NCBI GenBank assembly: GCA_900315635.1
Contig: OMZV01000009.1
Coordinates: 1-64,000, forward strand
Direction: 5' to 3'
Source of the DNA: an uncultured Prevotella sp.
GTDB lineage: Bacteria > Bacteroidota > Bacteroidia > Bacteroidales > Bacteroidaceae
DNA: 64,000 bases
Part shown: positions 9,594-18,857 of the stretch, piece after piece
Position numbering within the stretch: the stretch's first letter is position 1
How the letters are laid out: each line of letters begins with the position of its first letter
Program-made: the position numbers and the translations under genes
Notes under the pieces: model-generated
The model's database searches: none
Told to the model about the DNA's origin: nothing
Seen by the model: the letters and a program-made list of their open reading frames with translations, nothing else

Positions 9594-10862
9594 ATGGGAC
9601 AATTCATTTTTGCAAGTATAGGGGTATTCCTCATTGTCATAATGCTGCTTGTGGTGATACTGCTCATCTGTAAGAAGTATCTCTCTCCGAGCGGCAATGT
9701 CACCATTACCATCAACGGCGACAAGACACTGAGCGTAGCACAGGGCGAGTCGCTCATGTCAACGCTCAACGAAAACGGCATCTACCTTCCGTCGGCTTGT
9801 GGCGGTAAGGCCAGCTGCGGTCAGTGCAAGGTTCAGGTGCTCGAGGGCGGAGGCGAAATACTCGACTCTGAGCGTCCTCACTTCACCCGTAAGCAGATAA
9901 AGGACCACTGGCGTCTCGGATGCCAGACAAAGGTAAAGGGCGACTTCAAGATCAAGATTCCTGAGAGCATTCTCGGAGTCAAGGAATGGGAGTGCACAGT
10001 ACTCTCCAACAAGAACGTATCGAGCTTCATCAAGGAGTTCAAGGTGGCTCTGCCTCCTGGCGAGCACATGGACTTCATGCCGGGTTCATACGCTCAGATC
10101 CGCATTCCTGCATACGACACCATCGACTATGATAAGGACATCGACAAGAACGATATTGGCGAGGAGTACATCGGAGCATGGAAGAAGTTCAACATCTTCT
10201 CTCTGAAGGCTCACAACCCGGAGCCGACAGTCCGCGCCTACTCTATGGCTAACTATCCGGCCGAGGGCGACATCATCATGCTTACCGTCCGTATAGCAAC
10301 GACTCCGTTCTTGCCTCGCCCACAGGTTGGATTCCAGGATGTACCTACGGGTATCGGCTCATCATATATCTTCTCACTCAAACCGGGCGACAAGGTTATG
10401 ATGTCAGGTCCTTACGGTGACTTCCACCCGAACCTCACCTCAGGCAAGGAGATGATTTGGATTGGCGGTGGCGCCGGAATGGCTCCTCTGCGTGCTCAGA
10501 TCATGTACATGACCAAGCAGATTCACTGCACCGACCGTGAGATGCACTTCTTCTATGGAGCCCGCTCTCTGTCGGAGGCATTCTTCCTTGAGGACTTCTG
10601 GGAGCTGGAGAAGGAATTCCCTAACTTCCACATGCACCTCTCTCTCGACCGTCCTGATCCTAAGGCTGATGCTCTCGGCGTGAAGTACTATGCAGGCTTT
10701 GCAGTCAACTGTGTCCGTGATACTTACCTTAAGGATCATGAGGCACCAGAGGACTGTGAGTACTATCTCTGCGGACCTCCAATGCTTATCAAGACCGTTA
10801 CAGAGTATCTTGACTCCCTCGGTGTTGAGCCAGAGTCAATTATGTACGACAACTTCGGGTAA
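9594..10862 (+). CDS. nqrF: Na+-NQR subunit F, NADH dehydrogenase flavoprotein
   Basis: A 422-residue NADH-oxidising subunit. It has an N-terminal membrane helix (about 5-25), a 2Fe-2S ferredoxin domain with ligands Cys69, Cys75, Cys78 and Cys110, then an FAD domain (RAYSMANYP) and an NADH-binding ferredoxin-reductase domain (GGGAGMAPLR, CGPPML), ending YDNFG. It is the electron entry point of the complex. Last gene of the operon; a strong intrinsic terminator follows at 10889. Confidence 0.96.
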   Translation: MGQFIFASIGVFLIVIMLLVVILLICKKYLSPSGNVTITINGDKTLSVAQGESLMSTLNENGIYLPSACGGKASCGQCKVQVLEGGGEILDSERPHFTRKQIKDHWRLGCQTKVKGDFKIKIPESILGVKEWECTVLSNKNVSSFIKEFKVALPPGEHMDFMPGSYAQIRIPAYDTIDYDKDIDKNDIGEEYIGAWKKFNIFSLKAHNPEPTVRAYSMANYPAEGDIIMLTVRIATTPFLPRPQVGFQDVPTGIGSSYIFSLKPGDKVMMSGPYGDFHPNLTSGKEMIWIGGGAGMAPLRAQIMYMTKQIHCTDREMHFFYGARSLSEAFFLEDFWELEKEFPNFHMHLSLDRPDPKADALGVKYYAGFAVNCVRDTYLKDHEAPEDCEYYLCGPPMLIKTVTEYLDSLGVEPESIMYDNFG

Positions 10863-10888
10863 GCACAGCTTATCAACTATAACTCAAA

Positions 10889-10924
10889 CAAAAGCCACTG
10901 AACAAACAGTGGCTTTTGTTGTTT
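10889..10924 (+). terminator. Intrinsic terminator of the nqr operon
   Basis: Stem CAAAAGCCACTG / CAGTGGCTTTTG, 12 perfect base pairs with a 6-nt loop, followed by TTGTTT, 27 nt after the nqrF stop. Confidence 0.9.
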
Positions 10925-10956
10925 ATATACATTTGTGCTAAAAATATCTTTGTTCA

Positions 10957-10988
10957 TTTGTGAAATTCATTCGAAAACATTATCTTTG
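10957..10988 (+). promoter_or_regulatory. Promoter upstream of the 34-codon ORF and tilS
   Basis: TTTG (10957-10960), a 20-nt spacer, then TATCTTTG (10981-10988): a full match to the Bacteroidota -33/-7 promoter. A second TATCTTTG lies 36 nt upstream (10945-10952) without a well-placed -33. The inferred leader of about 135 nt holds a 9-codon ORF (11016-11045) and a hairpin at 11101-11121. Confidence 0.75.
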
Positions 10989-11130
10989 CAGTGCAATGAC
11001 AATATAAAATAAAGAATGGGTAAAGAGCAAGATAAAGAAAACTAGGAGAGAGAAGTTAGGATGCTATTTTTATGACCTATCAAAGTTGACTTTCGCCGCA
11101 TTAGTATTGGGTGAACACTAAAATAAAATT

Positions 11131-11235
11131 ATGGATACATTGACTATTATTTTCTTGATAGGACTTATCGTAATTGGTGGATTAATAGCATGGACATACA
11201 CAAAGAATGGTAAAAAGTGGCTAGAAAACCTATAA
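11131..11235 (+). CDS. 34-residue single-span membrane mini-protein (unknown)
   Basis: ATG to TAA encodes 34 residues: a hydrophobic span (about residues 3-21, LTIIFLIGLIVIGGLIAW) followed by a basic tail (TYTKNGKKWLENL), predicting an inner-membrane peptide with a positive end. A good promoter lies upstream and the tilS ATG follows after 21 nt, so the two may be co-transcribed. No Shine-Dalgarno is seen, which is normal for the phylum. I do not recognise the family. Chance occurrence is possible for an ORF this short, but composition and position favour a real gene. Confidence 0.5.
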   Translation: MDTLTIIFLIGLIVIGGLIAWTYTKNGKKWLENL

Positions 11236-11256
11236 CTAGCCGCAATAGAGTATTTA

Positions 11257-12588
11257 ATGGATAAAGACAAATTATATCTTAGCGCATTATCGGGCGGTGC
11301 TGACAGTACCGCCCTATTGCTGTATCTACTCGAGCAAGGCTACAGGGTTGAGGCAGTCCACTGCAACTTCCATCTGAGAGGCGAAGAGAGTGACAGGGAC
11401 GAAGAGTTCTGCAAGAAGCTGTGCAAGGAGCATGGAGTCGAGCTGCACATCGCCCACTTCGACACCACAGCTTACGCCACACTGCACAAGGAGAGCATTG
11501 AGACGGCAGCACGGAACCTTCGCTACAACTACTTTTTCCAGCTTGTCAGAGACCTTAGTGCAGGTGGGGTTTGCGTGGCTCACAACCGCAACGACCAAGC
11601 CGAGACACTGCTCATGAAGCTCGTCCGTGGAGCCGGAATTCATGGTCTGTCAGGCATGAAGCCAGTCACCCACATCGACTTCAACGGCACCGACATACAA
11701 GTCATCCGTCCATTGCTAAAGGTTAGCCGCAAGGAAATAGAGGCATTCCTTAGGGAGCGCAACCAGCCGTGGGTGACCGACAGCACCAACCTCGAGGACG
11801 ATGCTACCCGAAACAAGTTCCGACTCGACATCATTCCTTTGCTCGAGAAGATAAACCCCGCCGCAATAGAGAACATCGCCAAGGCTGCCGAGAATCTGCA
11901 ATCGGCTGAAGGCGTCTACAACGCTGCTGTTGGCGACATTATTAACAAGGTGGCAAACACTAAGGGAGACGGCAATCGAGAGCCACAGGAGACCCATATA
12001 GACATTCGTGGACTGCAAGGCGAGCCATCAGCCGAAGCCGTCCTCTTCGAAATTCTCAGTCCGATGGGATTCAACGGCAACCAAATAGCCGACATAGCAA
12101 GCCACATTGAAGGCACACCGGGAAGGGAATGGCACAGCCCCACCCACACGCTTGTCATCGACCGCAATGAGATTATCGTGGTCAAGACAGAGGCAACTGC
12201 CAAGAGCAAAGAACTCCGCATACCCGAAGAAGGCAACTATATCTTCGATAATTACCACAAAATAAGCATCAAGAAGGAGCAATGGACTGCAAGTTCTGTC
12301 ATACCTAAAAAGTCTGACACAATAGCCCTTGATGCCGACAAAGTGCGCTTTCCGCTGACCCTTCGGACGTTCCGAAATGGCGACCGCTTCGTGCCATTTG
12401 GCATGAAAGGCTCAAAGCTCGTGAGCGATTTTCTTACCGACAACAAAGTCTCAATTATCGAGAAATGCCGCCAATATGTTCTTTGTGATGCTGAAAACAG
12501 AATAATTTGGCTCGTCAATCGGCGTCCTGACAACAGATTCTGCATTAAATCAGATACAAAATGCGCATTGAGAATATCTGTTTCATGA
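11257..12588 (+). CDS. tilS: tRNA(Ile)-lysidine synthase
   Basis: A 443-residue enzyme that ATP-dependently attaches lysine to C34 of the CAU-anticodon tRNA-Ile, changing it to read AUA. The PP-loop SGGADS is at residues 12-17, close to the N-terminus as in other family members, followed by HCNFHLRGEESDRDE and HNRNDQAET motifs of the N-type ATP pyrophosphatase domain. The C-terminal TilS domain (about 365-440) includes LRTFRNGDRFVPFGMKGSK. Essential housekeeping gene; cytoplasmic. Confidence 0.95.
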   Translation: MDKDKLYLSALSGGADSTALLLYLLEQGYRVEAVHCNFHLRGEESDRDEEFCKKLCKEHGVELHIAHFDTTAYATLHKESIETAARNLRYNYFFQLVRDLSAGGVCVAHNRNDQAETLLMKLVRGAGIHGLSGMKPVTHIDFNGTDIQVIRPLLKVSRKEIEAFLRERNQPWVTDSTNLEDDATRNKFRLDIIPLLEKINPAAIENIAKAAENLQSAEGVYNAAVGDIINKVANTKGDGNREPQETHIDIRGLQGEPSAEAVLFEILSPMGFNGNQIADIASHIEGTPGREWHSPTHTLVIDRNEIIVVKTEATAKSKELRIPEEGNYIFDNYHKISIKKEQWTASSVIPKKSDTIALDADKVRFPLTLRTFRNGDRFVPFGMKGSKLVSDFLTDNKVSIIEKCRQYVLCDAENRIIWLVNRRPDNRFCIKSDTKCALRISVS

Positions 12589-13040
12589 CGTTCTCAAATT
12601 TCATAGAGGAAAATAGTTTTTGTTTTATACGGACAAAAAGCAAGCTGTAAGTCAAAGCAAGAGGAAATTATACTACAATTTTTATGTAATTATTTTTCTT
12701 TTGAAAGTGCCCGCTTTTGATAAGGTCAAAACAAAATCGCCACTCAAAGTATGAAATATGCCCTTTCAGGGTGCAAAATATCATCGTTGACACTGTAAAA
12801 CAAGCCTATATTAATAATAACTATTACATATTATTTATTATTACATTCTATCCTCTGTTCCATTAGCTGACAGAGCCGGTAACAGTTATTCGAGTGTGAA
12901 AAGAAACTGAGATAACTGAGATTTTCACATTAAGCCGCCAAGGACTGGGAATGTGGTTAAATTGTTCAAAACTTATATACTTAAAAACTTTTTTAATATT
13001 ATTTATGTAGGTCTTTTGTTCCATAATGCTTTTAAAGTTG
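12589..13040. other. Long intergenic region before moxR
   Basis: No convincing gene. It holds a weak 22-bp-phased repeat (12727-12814), AT-rich sequence, and an imperfect inverted repeat GTGTGAAAA...TTTTCACAT (about 12894-12930) that could form a hairpin. An open frame on the minus strand near the end has no support. Confidence 0.5.
12727..12814 (+). repeat. 22-bp-phased repeat, weak copy B
   Basis: Four consecutive 22-bp windows (12727, 12749, 12771, 12793) share a loose core around AAAATAT: compare ATGAAATATGCC, GCAAAATATCAT and GTAAAACAAGCC at the same phase. The middle two are clear, the outer two weak. Same period as the stronger arrays in this window, different core sequence. Confidence 0.45.
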
Positions 13041-13048
13041 TAATTTTG
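13041..13048 (+). promoter_or_regulatory. Promoter of the moxR-bat operon (-7 box)
   Basis: TAATTTTG matches TAnnTTTG, 48 nt before the moxR ATG. TTTTG at 13015-13019 sits about 21 nt upstream as a plausible -33 element. Confidence 0.6.
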
Positions 13049-13095
13049 CGAAAAATTTAGAAACAAAACAAGCAATAAACATATAAATAAGCATT

Positions 13096-14091
13096 ATGGC
13101 AGAACCATTGGATATTCGCGAGCTTAATGAATTGATAGAACAGCAGAGTGCTTTTGTTACCGACCTGACCGCCGGTATGAATCAGGTAATCGTTGGTCAG
13201 AAGCACCTTGTAGAAGCATTGCTGATAGGTCTACTCAGTGATGGACACGTATTGCTCGAGGGTGTGCCTGGACTGGCAAAGACCCTCGCCATCAAGACCC
13301 TCTCAGAGCTTATCGATTCGAAATTCAGCCGCATTCAGTTCACCCCGGATTTGCTCCCTGCTGACGTTATCGGAACAATGATTTACTCGCAGAAAGACGA
13401 GGACTTTAACGTCAAGAAGGGACCGGTGTTTGCCAACTTCGTACTTGCCGACGAGATCAACCGTGCCCCGGCGAAGGTACAGAGCGCACTGCTCGAAGCC
13501 ATGCAGGAGCATGAGGTAACCATCGGCGACAAGACATTCAAGTTGCCTAATCCGTTCCTCGTCATGGCTACTCAAAACCCTATCGAGCAGGAAGGCACAT
13601 ACCAGCTGCCTGAGGCACAGGTAGACCGTTTCATGCTGAAGGTCGTCCTCGACTACCCGACAATGGACGAGGAGAAAGCTATCATCCGTGAGAACCTTGC
13701 ACCGTCAATGCCAAAGGTAAAGCCTGTGACCAATGTCGAGCAGATTCTCAAGGCACGTCAAGTGGTCAACAGCGTCTACATAGACGAGAAGATCGAACAG
13801 TACATTGCCGACATTATCTTCGCCACACGTTACCCGGAACGTTACCAGCTGCCTGAGCTGAAGCAGATGATAACCTTCGGCGGCAGTCCTCGTGCAAGCA
13901 TCAACCTAGCCAAGGCAAGCCGTGCCTACGCCTTCATCAAGCGCCGTGGATATGTCGTTCCTGAGGATGTGCGTGCCGTTGCACACGATGTTCTCCGCCA
14001 CCGTATCGGACTGAGCTATGAGGCTGAGGCAAGCAATGTCACCAGCGAGGGCATCATCTCCCAGATTATCAACAAGGTTCAGGTGCCTTAA
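13096..14091 (+). CDS. MoxR-family AAA+ ATPase
   Basis: A 331-residue MoxR-type ATPase, a chaperone-like AAA+ protein usually paired with von Willebrand A (VWA) proteins. The Walker A has the family form GVPGLAKT (about residues 56-63), the Walker B region reads NFVLADEINRAP, and the sensor motif ATQNPIEQEGTYQLPEAQ follows. It heads an operon with DUF58 and Bat proteins and probably acts on the MIDAS-containing partners downstream. Gap to the DUF58 gene is 21 nt. Confidence 0.93.
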   Translation: MAEPLDIRELNELIEQQSAFVTDLTAGMNQVIVGQKHLVEALLIGLLSDGHVLLEGVPGLAKTLAIKTLSELIDSKFSRIQFTPDLLPADVIGTMIYSQKDEDFNVKKGPVFANFVLADEINRAPAKVQSALLEAMQEHEVTIGDKTFKLPNPFLVMATQNPIEQEGTYQLPEAQVDRFMLKVVLDYPTMDEEKAIIRENLAPSMPKVKPVTNVEQILKARQVVNSVYIDEKIEQYIADIIFATRYPERYQLPELKQMITFGGSPRASINLAKASRAYAFIKRRGYVVPEDVRAVAHDVLRHRIGLSYEAEASNVTSEGIISQIINKVQVP

Positions 14092-14112
14092 CAGAGTGGA
14101 TTCAGAAAGAAA

Positions 14113-14988
14113 ATGGATACCGCAGATATACTTAAGAAAGTCAGGAAGATAGAGATAAAGAGCCGCGGACTGAGCCAGAACATCTTCGCCGGTCAGTACC
14201 ACTCAGCCTTCAAGGGGCGTGGAATGGCTTTCTCTGAGGTGCGCGAGTATCAGTACGGCGACAACATCCGTGACATCGACTGGAACGTCACAGCACGTTT
14301 CAACCGCCCTTACGTCAAGGTGTTCGAAGAGGAACGCGAACTCACGGTCATGCTTCTCATCGATGTGTCGGGGTCGCTCGACTTCGGTACTCACCGCCAG
14401 CTGAAGAAGGACATGGTGACAGAGATTGCCGCTACCCTAGCCTTCTCGGCTATTCAGAACAACGATAAGATTGGAGTGATATTCTTCTCCGACCGCATCG
14501 AGAAGTACATACCGCCAAAGAAGGGACGCAAGCACATACTCTACATCATCCGTGAGATGCTCGACTTCCACCCCAAGAGCAAGAAGACCGACTTGAAGAT
14601 GGCTGTAGAATTCCTCACCCAGGTCATGAAGCGCCGCTGCACGGCATTCATCCTCAGTGACTTCTACACTAATCCGAACTTCGAGAATGCCCTCACCATC
14701 TGCAACCACAAGCACGATGTCGGCGCCATACAAGTCTATGACCAGTGTGCCCGCCAGCTGCCCGATGTAGGGCTCATTCGTGTTGTCGATGCCGAGTCAG
14801 GGCACGAGATGTACATCGACACCAGCGACAAGCGGCTCCGGACGGCTCACACAGCCTACTGGCTCCGTCGTCAGGACGAGTTGCGGAACATCTTCACAAA
14901 GAGCAATGTCGACAGCGTGTCGATAGCAACCAATGAAGACTTCGTCAAGAAACTGATGATATTCTTCAATAATCGAAACAAACAGTGA
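14113..14988 (+). CDS. DUF58 domain protein
   Basis: A 291-residue soluble protein. It has the DUF58 signature GDNIRDIDWNVTARFNRPYVK (about 51-71; positions 47-100 overall) directly followed by a VWA-like fold with a MIDAS-type motif DVSGS (about 89-93). DUF58 proteins accompany MoxR ATPases and are thought to be their substrates or adaptors. Its stop overlaps the GTG start of the next gene by 4 nt, indicating translational coupling. Confidence 0.9.
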   Translation: MDTADILKKVRKIEIKSRGLSQNIFAGQYHSAFKGRGMAFSEVREYQYGDNIRDIDWNVTARFNRPYVKVFEEERELTVMLLIDVSGSLDFGTHRQLKKDMVTEIAATLAFSAIQNNDKIGVIFFSDRIEKYIPPKKGRKHILYIIREMLDFHPKSKKTDLKMAVEFLTQVMKRRCTAFILSDFYTNPNFENALTICNHKHDVGAIQVYDQCARQLPDVGLIRVVDAESGHEMYIDTSDKRLRTAHTAYWLRRQDELRNIFTKSNVDSVSIATNEDFVKKLMIFFNNRNKQ

Positions 14989-16040
14989 AACGATTTTTTA
15001 CCATAATATGCTTTGCACTTGCCGTTGCAGTGTCGGCTGTGGCTCAGGTATCGGTCGAAGCCCATCTGGACTCCGCCCACATACTCATTGGCAGCCAGAC
15101 CCGACTGACCGTGACGGTCAGGAACGGAGCTAGCCAGCAGGTCGTCTTCCCCTCATTCAAGGACGAACAGGAAATGACACGCGGCATAGAGGTTGTCCGT
15201 ACCGAAGCCGACACGACTTCCGACGACATAAGCAACATCTATGTCCTCACGGGTTGGGACGAAGGCAAATACAACGTTCCGGCACTCGACGTAAAGGTTG
15301 GCGGCAAGGACTTCAAGACCAACAGCATTCCGCTGGAGATAAAGACAATAAAAGTCGATACAGCCAAGGCTGACAGTATCCGCCCGATGCATGAGATAGC
15401 CGACAACCCATACTCATGGAGCGAGTGGAGTCCGCTGTTCTGGCTGAGCGTTCTGGTGCTCGTCATCCTTGTTGTCATATACTATCTCTATGTCCGCCTG
15501 CGTGCAGGAAAGCCGATTATAGGCCGTGTGCGTTTCATCAAGAAGCTTCTGCCTCACGAGAAGGCTATGCAGAAGATAGAGAAGATCAAGTCGGAACACC
15601 TCGACGAGAGCACCGACCAGAAGGAGTTCTACACCCAGCTGACCGACACTCTCCGCCAGTATCTCGAGGACCGCTTCAATATCCGCGCCAAGGAGATGAC
15701 CAGCTCGGAGATAATAAGCCGGTTGGAGAATGAGGAAGACAAGTCGAAGATTGACGAGCTCCGTGAGGTCTTCGAGACCGCAGACTTGGTGAAGTTCGCA
15801 AAGTATTCGGTACAGAACAATATCAATGACATGTATCTGTCGAGTGTGGTCAAGTTCATCGACAGCACCAAGGAAGAGAATGCTCCTACCGTCGAGAAGG
15901 TCGGCACGAAGATGTCGGAGAAAGACCGCACGAAGATGCGCAAGCGCAAAGGAGTCCGCCTGACCATTGCCCTGCTTGTCATAGCAGCCGTGGCTATTCT
16001 GGCTTACATTGTGTGGAGAGTCATTGAGATTTTAGGATAG
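14985..16040 (+). CDS. Bat-operon membrane protein with two spans (function unknown)
   Basis: A 351-residue protein starting at GTG within the overlap GTGA. Signal peptide (about 1-20, ending AVAQ), a beta-rich periplasmic domain resembling the N-terminal part of BatD, a membrane span (about 146-167), a charged cytoplasmic stretch, and a C-terminal span (about 326-346). A protein of this type sits between DUF58 and batA in other Bacteroidales aerotolerance operons. The role is inferred from context only. Confidence 0.8.
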   Translation: MKRFFTIICFALAVAVSAVAQVSVEAHLDSAHILIGSQTRLTVTVRNGASQQVVFPSFKDEQEMTRGIEVVRTEADTTSDDISNIYVLTGWDEGKYNVPALDVKVGGKDFKTNSIPLEIKTIKVDTAKADSIRPMHEIADNPYSWSEWSPLFWLSVLVLVILVVIYYLYVRLRAGKPIIGRVRFIKKLLPHEKAMQKIEKIKSEHLDESTDQKEFYTQLTDTLRQYLEDRFNIRAKEMTSSEIISRLENEEDKSKIDELREVFETADLVKFAKYSVQNNINDMYLSSVVKFIDSTKEENAPTVEKVGTKMSEKDRTKMRKRKGVRLTIALLVIAAVAILAYIVWRVIEILG

Positions 16041-16050
16041 ATTTAGAAAA

Positions 16051-17049
16051 ATGGAATTTGCAAATAAAGGTTATCTGCTACTGCTTCTCCTGCTGATACC
16101 ATATATATTGTGGTATTTCCTCTACAGGAAGAAAGGCGACCCGGCAATGCGCATGAGCGATACCAGGGCTTACGAATTCGCCCCGAAGAGCTTGCGTGTA
16201 AGGCTGGTCAACCTGCCTATGCTGCTCAGATGCCTGACATATACACTCATTGTAATCTGCCTGGCACGACCGCAGAGCTACAATGCATGGAGCAAGACCG
16301 AGACCGAGGGCATTGACATCATGCTCTGTATGGACGTGTCCTACAGTATGCTTTCCGAAGATGTCCAGCCTAACCGCCTTGACGTGGCTAAGGATGTGGC
16401 AGCCGACTTCGTGAGCGACCGCCCTAACGACAACATCGGACTGACGATATTCGCCGGAGAGGCATTCACCCAGTGCCCTATGACCACCGACCATGCATCG
16501 CTCCTGAACCTCATGCGCAACGTCAACCCTAACCTCGTCATGAGCGGACTCATTCAGGACGGAACAGCCATCGGCATGGGACTGTCGAACTCCATTAGCC
16601 GACTGAAGGATTCGAAGACGAAGAGCCGTGTCATAATCCTTCTGACTGACGGCAGCAACAACGTTGGCGACATCTCGCCTATGACTGCCGCCCAGATGGC
16701 AAAGACATTCGGCATCCGCATCTATACCATAGGATTCGGAACAAACAAAATGGCACGCATTCCGGTGATGGTCAACGGTCAGATACAGTACGACCAGCAG
16801 CAGGGAATGATTGACTACAAGACTCTGCAGGACATTGCCAGCACTACCAACGGTCACTTCTACCGTGCCGAGAGCCGTGACGAACTGGCACAGATCTACA
16901 AGGACATTGACAAACTGGAGAAGAGCAAGCTTAGCACGTCGTCATACGCAAAACTCTATGACATCTACCAGCCATTCGCCTTCGCGGCACTAATCTCTCT
17001 GTTGATGGAAATTCTGCTCCGACTGACTGTCTTCCGCAGGATTCCGTAA
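16051..17049 (+). CDS. batA: BatA, von Willebrand factor A membrane protein
   Basis: A 332-residue protein with two N-terminal membrane segments (about 6-22 and 50-68), a periplasmic VWA domain, and a C-terminal membrane helix (about 305-325). The MIDAS motif reads DVSYS (about 95-99) in the context CMDVSYSMLSEDVQPNRLD, and LLTDGSNNVGDISP is the second metal-site strand. It belongs to the Bacteroides aerotolerance (bat) operon, whose disruption impairs oxygen tolerance in B. fragilis. Adjacent to the related batB. Confidence 0.92.
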   Translation: MEFANKGYLLLLLLLIPYILWYFLYRKKGDPAMRMSDTRAYEFAPKSLRVRLVNLPMLLRCLTYTLIVICLARPQSYNAWSKTETEGIDIMLCMDVSYSMLSEDVQPNRLDVAKDVAADFVSDRPNDNIGLTIFAGEAFTQCPMTTDHASLLNLMRNVNPNLVMSGLIQDGTAIGMGLSNSISRLKDSKTKSRVIILLTDGSNNVGDISPMTAAQMAKTFGIRIYTIGFGTNKMARIPVMVNGQIQYDQQQGMIDYKTLQDIASTTNGHFYRAESRDELAQIYKDIDKLEKSKLSTSSYAKLYDIYQPFAFAALISLLMEILLRLTVFRRIP

Positions 17050-17067
17050 AATAAGAAAAGAAGAACT

Positions 17068-18078
17068 ATGTTCAGATTTGAAGACCCTATATATCTATGG
17101 TTGCTGTTGCTGATACCGCTATTGGCAATAGTCCGCCTCATATCGCTCCGCTCGAAGCGCAAGAAACTCAAGCGGCTCGGCGACCCGGAACTGCTCAGCC
17201 AGCTTTCGCCCGACGTTTCCAAGGTTCGTCCTGCCGTGAAGTTCTGGCTTCTCGAGGCAGCACTGGCTCTCATCGTCGTCATGGTGGCTCGTCCGCAGAT
17301 GGGAAGGCAGATAAACAGCGACAAGCGTGAAGGCATCGAGACTATCATTGCGATGGACATAAGCAACTCCATGCTGGCTCAGGATGTCACTCCGTCACGT
17401 CTGGAGAAAAGCAAGATGATGGTCGAGGACTTGGTCGACCACTTCAATCAGGACAAGATAGGACTCATCGTGTTTGCCGGTGACGCATTCGTCCAGCTGC
17501 CTATCACATCGGACTACATATCGGCAAAGATGTTCCTGCAGAATATCGATCCGTCACTAATCCAGACTCAGGGTACTGACATCGGGCAAGCCATCGACCT
17601 CGCCATGCATTCCTTCACTCAGGACGCCAAGACAGGCAAGGCTATAATCGTGATTACCGATGGTGAGGATCATGAGGGCGGAGCCGAAGAAATGGCAAAG
17701 AAAGCCCACGACGCAGGTATCAACGTCTACATTCTGGGTATCGGCGATCCGAAAGGAGCCCCGATTCCTATTGGCAACGGACAGTACATGAAGGACAAGA
17801 GTGGCAATACCGTTATGACAGCCCTCAATGAGGACATGTGCAAGAAGGTGGCTGCCGCGGGAAAGGGTGTCTACATCCACGTCGACAACAGCGGCATTGC
17901 CGAGGAGCAACTCGACAACGAGCTCGACAAGCTGCAGAAGGGCGAGATAAACAATGTCGTCTACAGTGACTTCGACGAGCAGTTCCAGGCTGTAGGAATA
18001 CTGGTAATACTGTTGCTCGTCATCGAGGTACTTGTATTTGAGACGAAAACAGAACACCGCAAAAGGAAACTCTTATGA
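17068..18078 (+). CDS. batB: BatB, von Willebrand factor A membrane protein
   Basis: A 336-residue paralogue of BatA with the same plan: two N-terminal membrane segments, a VWA domain with MIDAS motif DISNS (in AMDISNSMLAQDVTPSRLE), and a C-terminal span (about 307-325). VITDGEDHEGGAEEMAKKA marks the second MIDAS loop. Its stop overlaps the batC start by 4 nt (ATGA). BatA and BatB are thought to form a periplasmic complex with the TPR proteins. Confidence 0.92.
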   Translation: MFRFEDPIYLWLLLLIPLLAIVRLISLRSKRKKLKRLGDPELLSQLSPDVSKVRPAVKFWLLEAALALIVVMVARPQMGRQINSDKREGIETIIAMDISNSMLAQDVTPSRLEKSKMMVEDLVDHFNQDKIGLIVFAGDAFVQLPITSDYISAKMFLQNIDPSLIQTQGTDIGQAIDLAMHSFTQDAKTGKAIIVITDGEDHEGGAEEMAKKAHDAGINVYILGIGDPKGAPIPIGNGQYMKDKSGNTVMTALNEDMCKKVAAAGKGVYIHVDNSGIAEEQLDNELDKLQKGEINNVVYSDFDEQFQAVGILVILLLVIEVLVFETKTEHRKRKLL

Positions 18079-18794
18079 AAAGATATATATTAGCCATACT
18101 ATTGCTGATGTTGGCTTTCGAAGGCATCAACGCCCAGACCGACCGTGACCTCATTCGTCAGGGCAACCGCCTATACTCGGTGCATAAGTACTCTGAGGCT
18201 GAGGTGGCTTACCGTAAGGCTATCGCCCTGAACCCGAACAACCCACGGGCTCTCTACAACCTGGGCTGTGCCTTGCAGAAAGAGCATCGTGACAGCGACG
18301 CCATCAACCAGTATGAGCAGGCTGTGAAGACGGAGCCAAACAAGTCAGTCCGCTCGAAGGCTTATTATAACATGGGTGTGGCTCATCAGACTCAGAAGGA
18401 CTATGGCAAGGCAATGGAAGCCTACAAGAACTGCATGCGCCTGAACCCTGCCGACAATGATGCGCGTTACAACTATATTCTCTGCAAGCGCCAGCAGAAG
18501 CAACAGCAACAGAACAGCGGGTCGAATAACAAAAACAATAACGACAACAAGAACAAGGATAAAAACAAGAATCAGAATAATAAGGACCAGCAAAAGAACA
18601 AGCAGAATCAAGACAACAAGAACAAGAATAACGACAAACAGCAAGGGCAGAACCAACCGCAGAACGGCGAGATGAGCAAGGACAATGCCGAGCAACTGCT
18701 GCAAGCTGCCATGAATGAGGAGAATCAGACTGAAGCCAAGCTAAAGAAGGCTATGCAGCAACCCTCACGAAGGCAACTCGATAAGAACTGGTAA
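18075..18794 (+). CDS. batC: BatC, TPR protein with Asn/Lys/Gln-rich tail
   Basis: A 239-residue secreted protein: signal peptide (about 1-20, ending GINA), two to three TPR repeats (about 24-130), then a striking low-complexity stretch of Asn, Lys, Gln and Asp (about 140-200) and a C-terminal segment ending SRRQLDKNW. The tail fits other Bacteroidales BatC proteins in kind. The internal low-complexity run creates a meaningless antisense open frame. A 63-nt gap follows before batD. Confidence 0.88.
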   Translation: MKRYILAILLLMLAFEGINAQTDRDLIRQGNRLYSVHKYSEAEVAYRKAIALNPNNPRALYNLGCALQKEHRDSDAINQYEQAVKTEPNKSVRSKAYYNMGVAHQTQKDYGKAMEAYKNCMRLNPADNDARYNYILCKRQQKQQQQNSGSNNKNNNDNKNKDKNKNQNNKDQQKNKQNQDNKNKNNDKQQGQNQPQNGEMSKDNAEQLLQAAMNEENQTEAKLKKAMQQPSRRQLDKNW

Positions 18795-18857
18795 GCGCAG
18801 CCGATACAGGTCAACGCGACAAAGCCGGTTAATAGTATAAAAGAAACACATTTCCGT

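Noticed and set aside
10889..10924. Riboswitch or regulatory hairpin after nqrF
   Set aside because: Perfect stem with T-rich tail right after the last operon gene is a plain terminator.
12863..13075. 70-codon minus-strand frame before moxR
   Set aside because: AT-driven, overlaps the moxR promoter, no motif or ribosome site.
18345..18704. Leu/Val-rich minus-strand frame
   Set aside because: It is the mirror of the Asn/Lys-rich tail of BatC and has no independent support.
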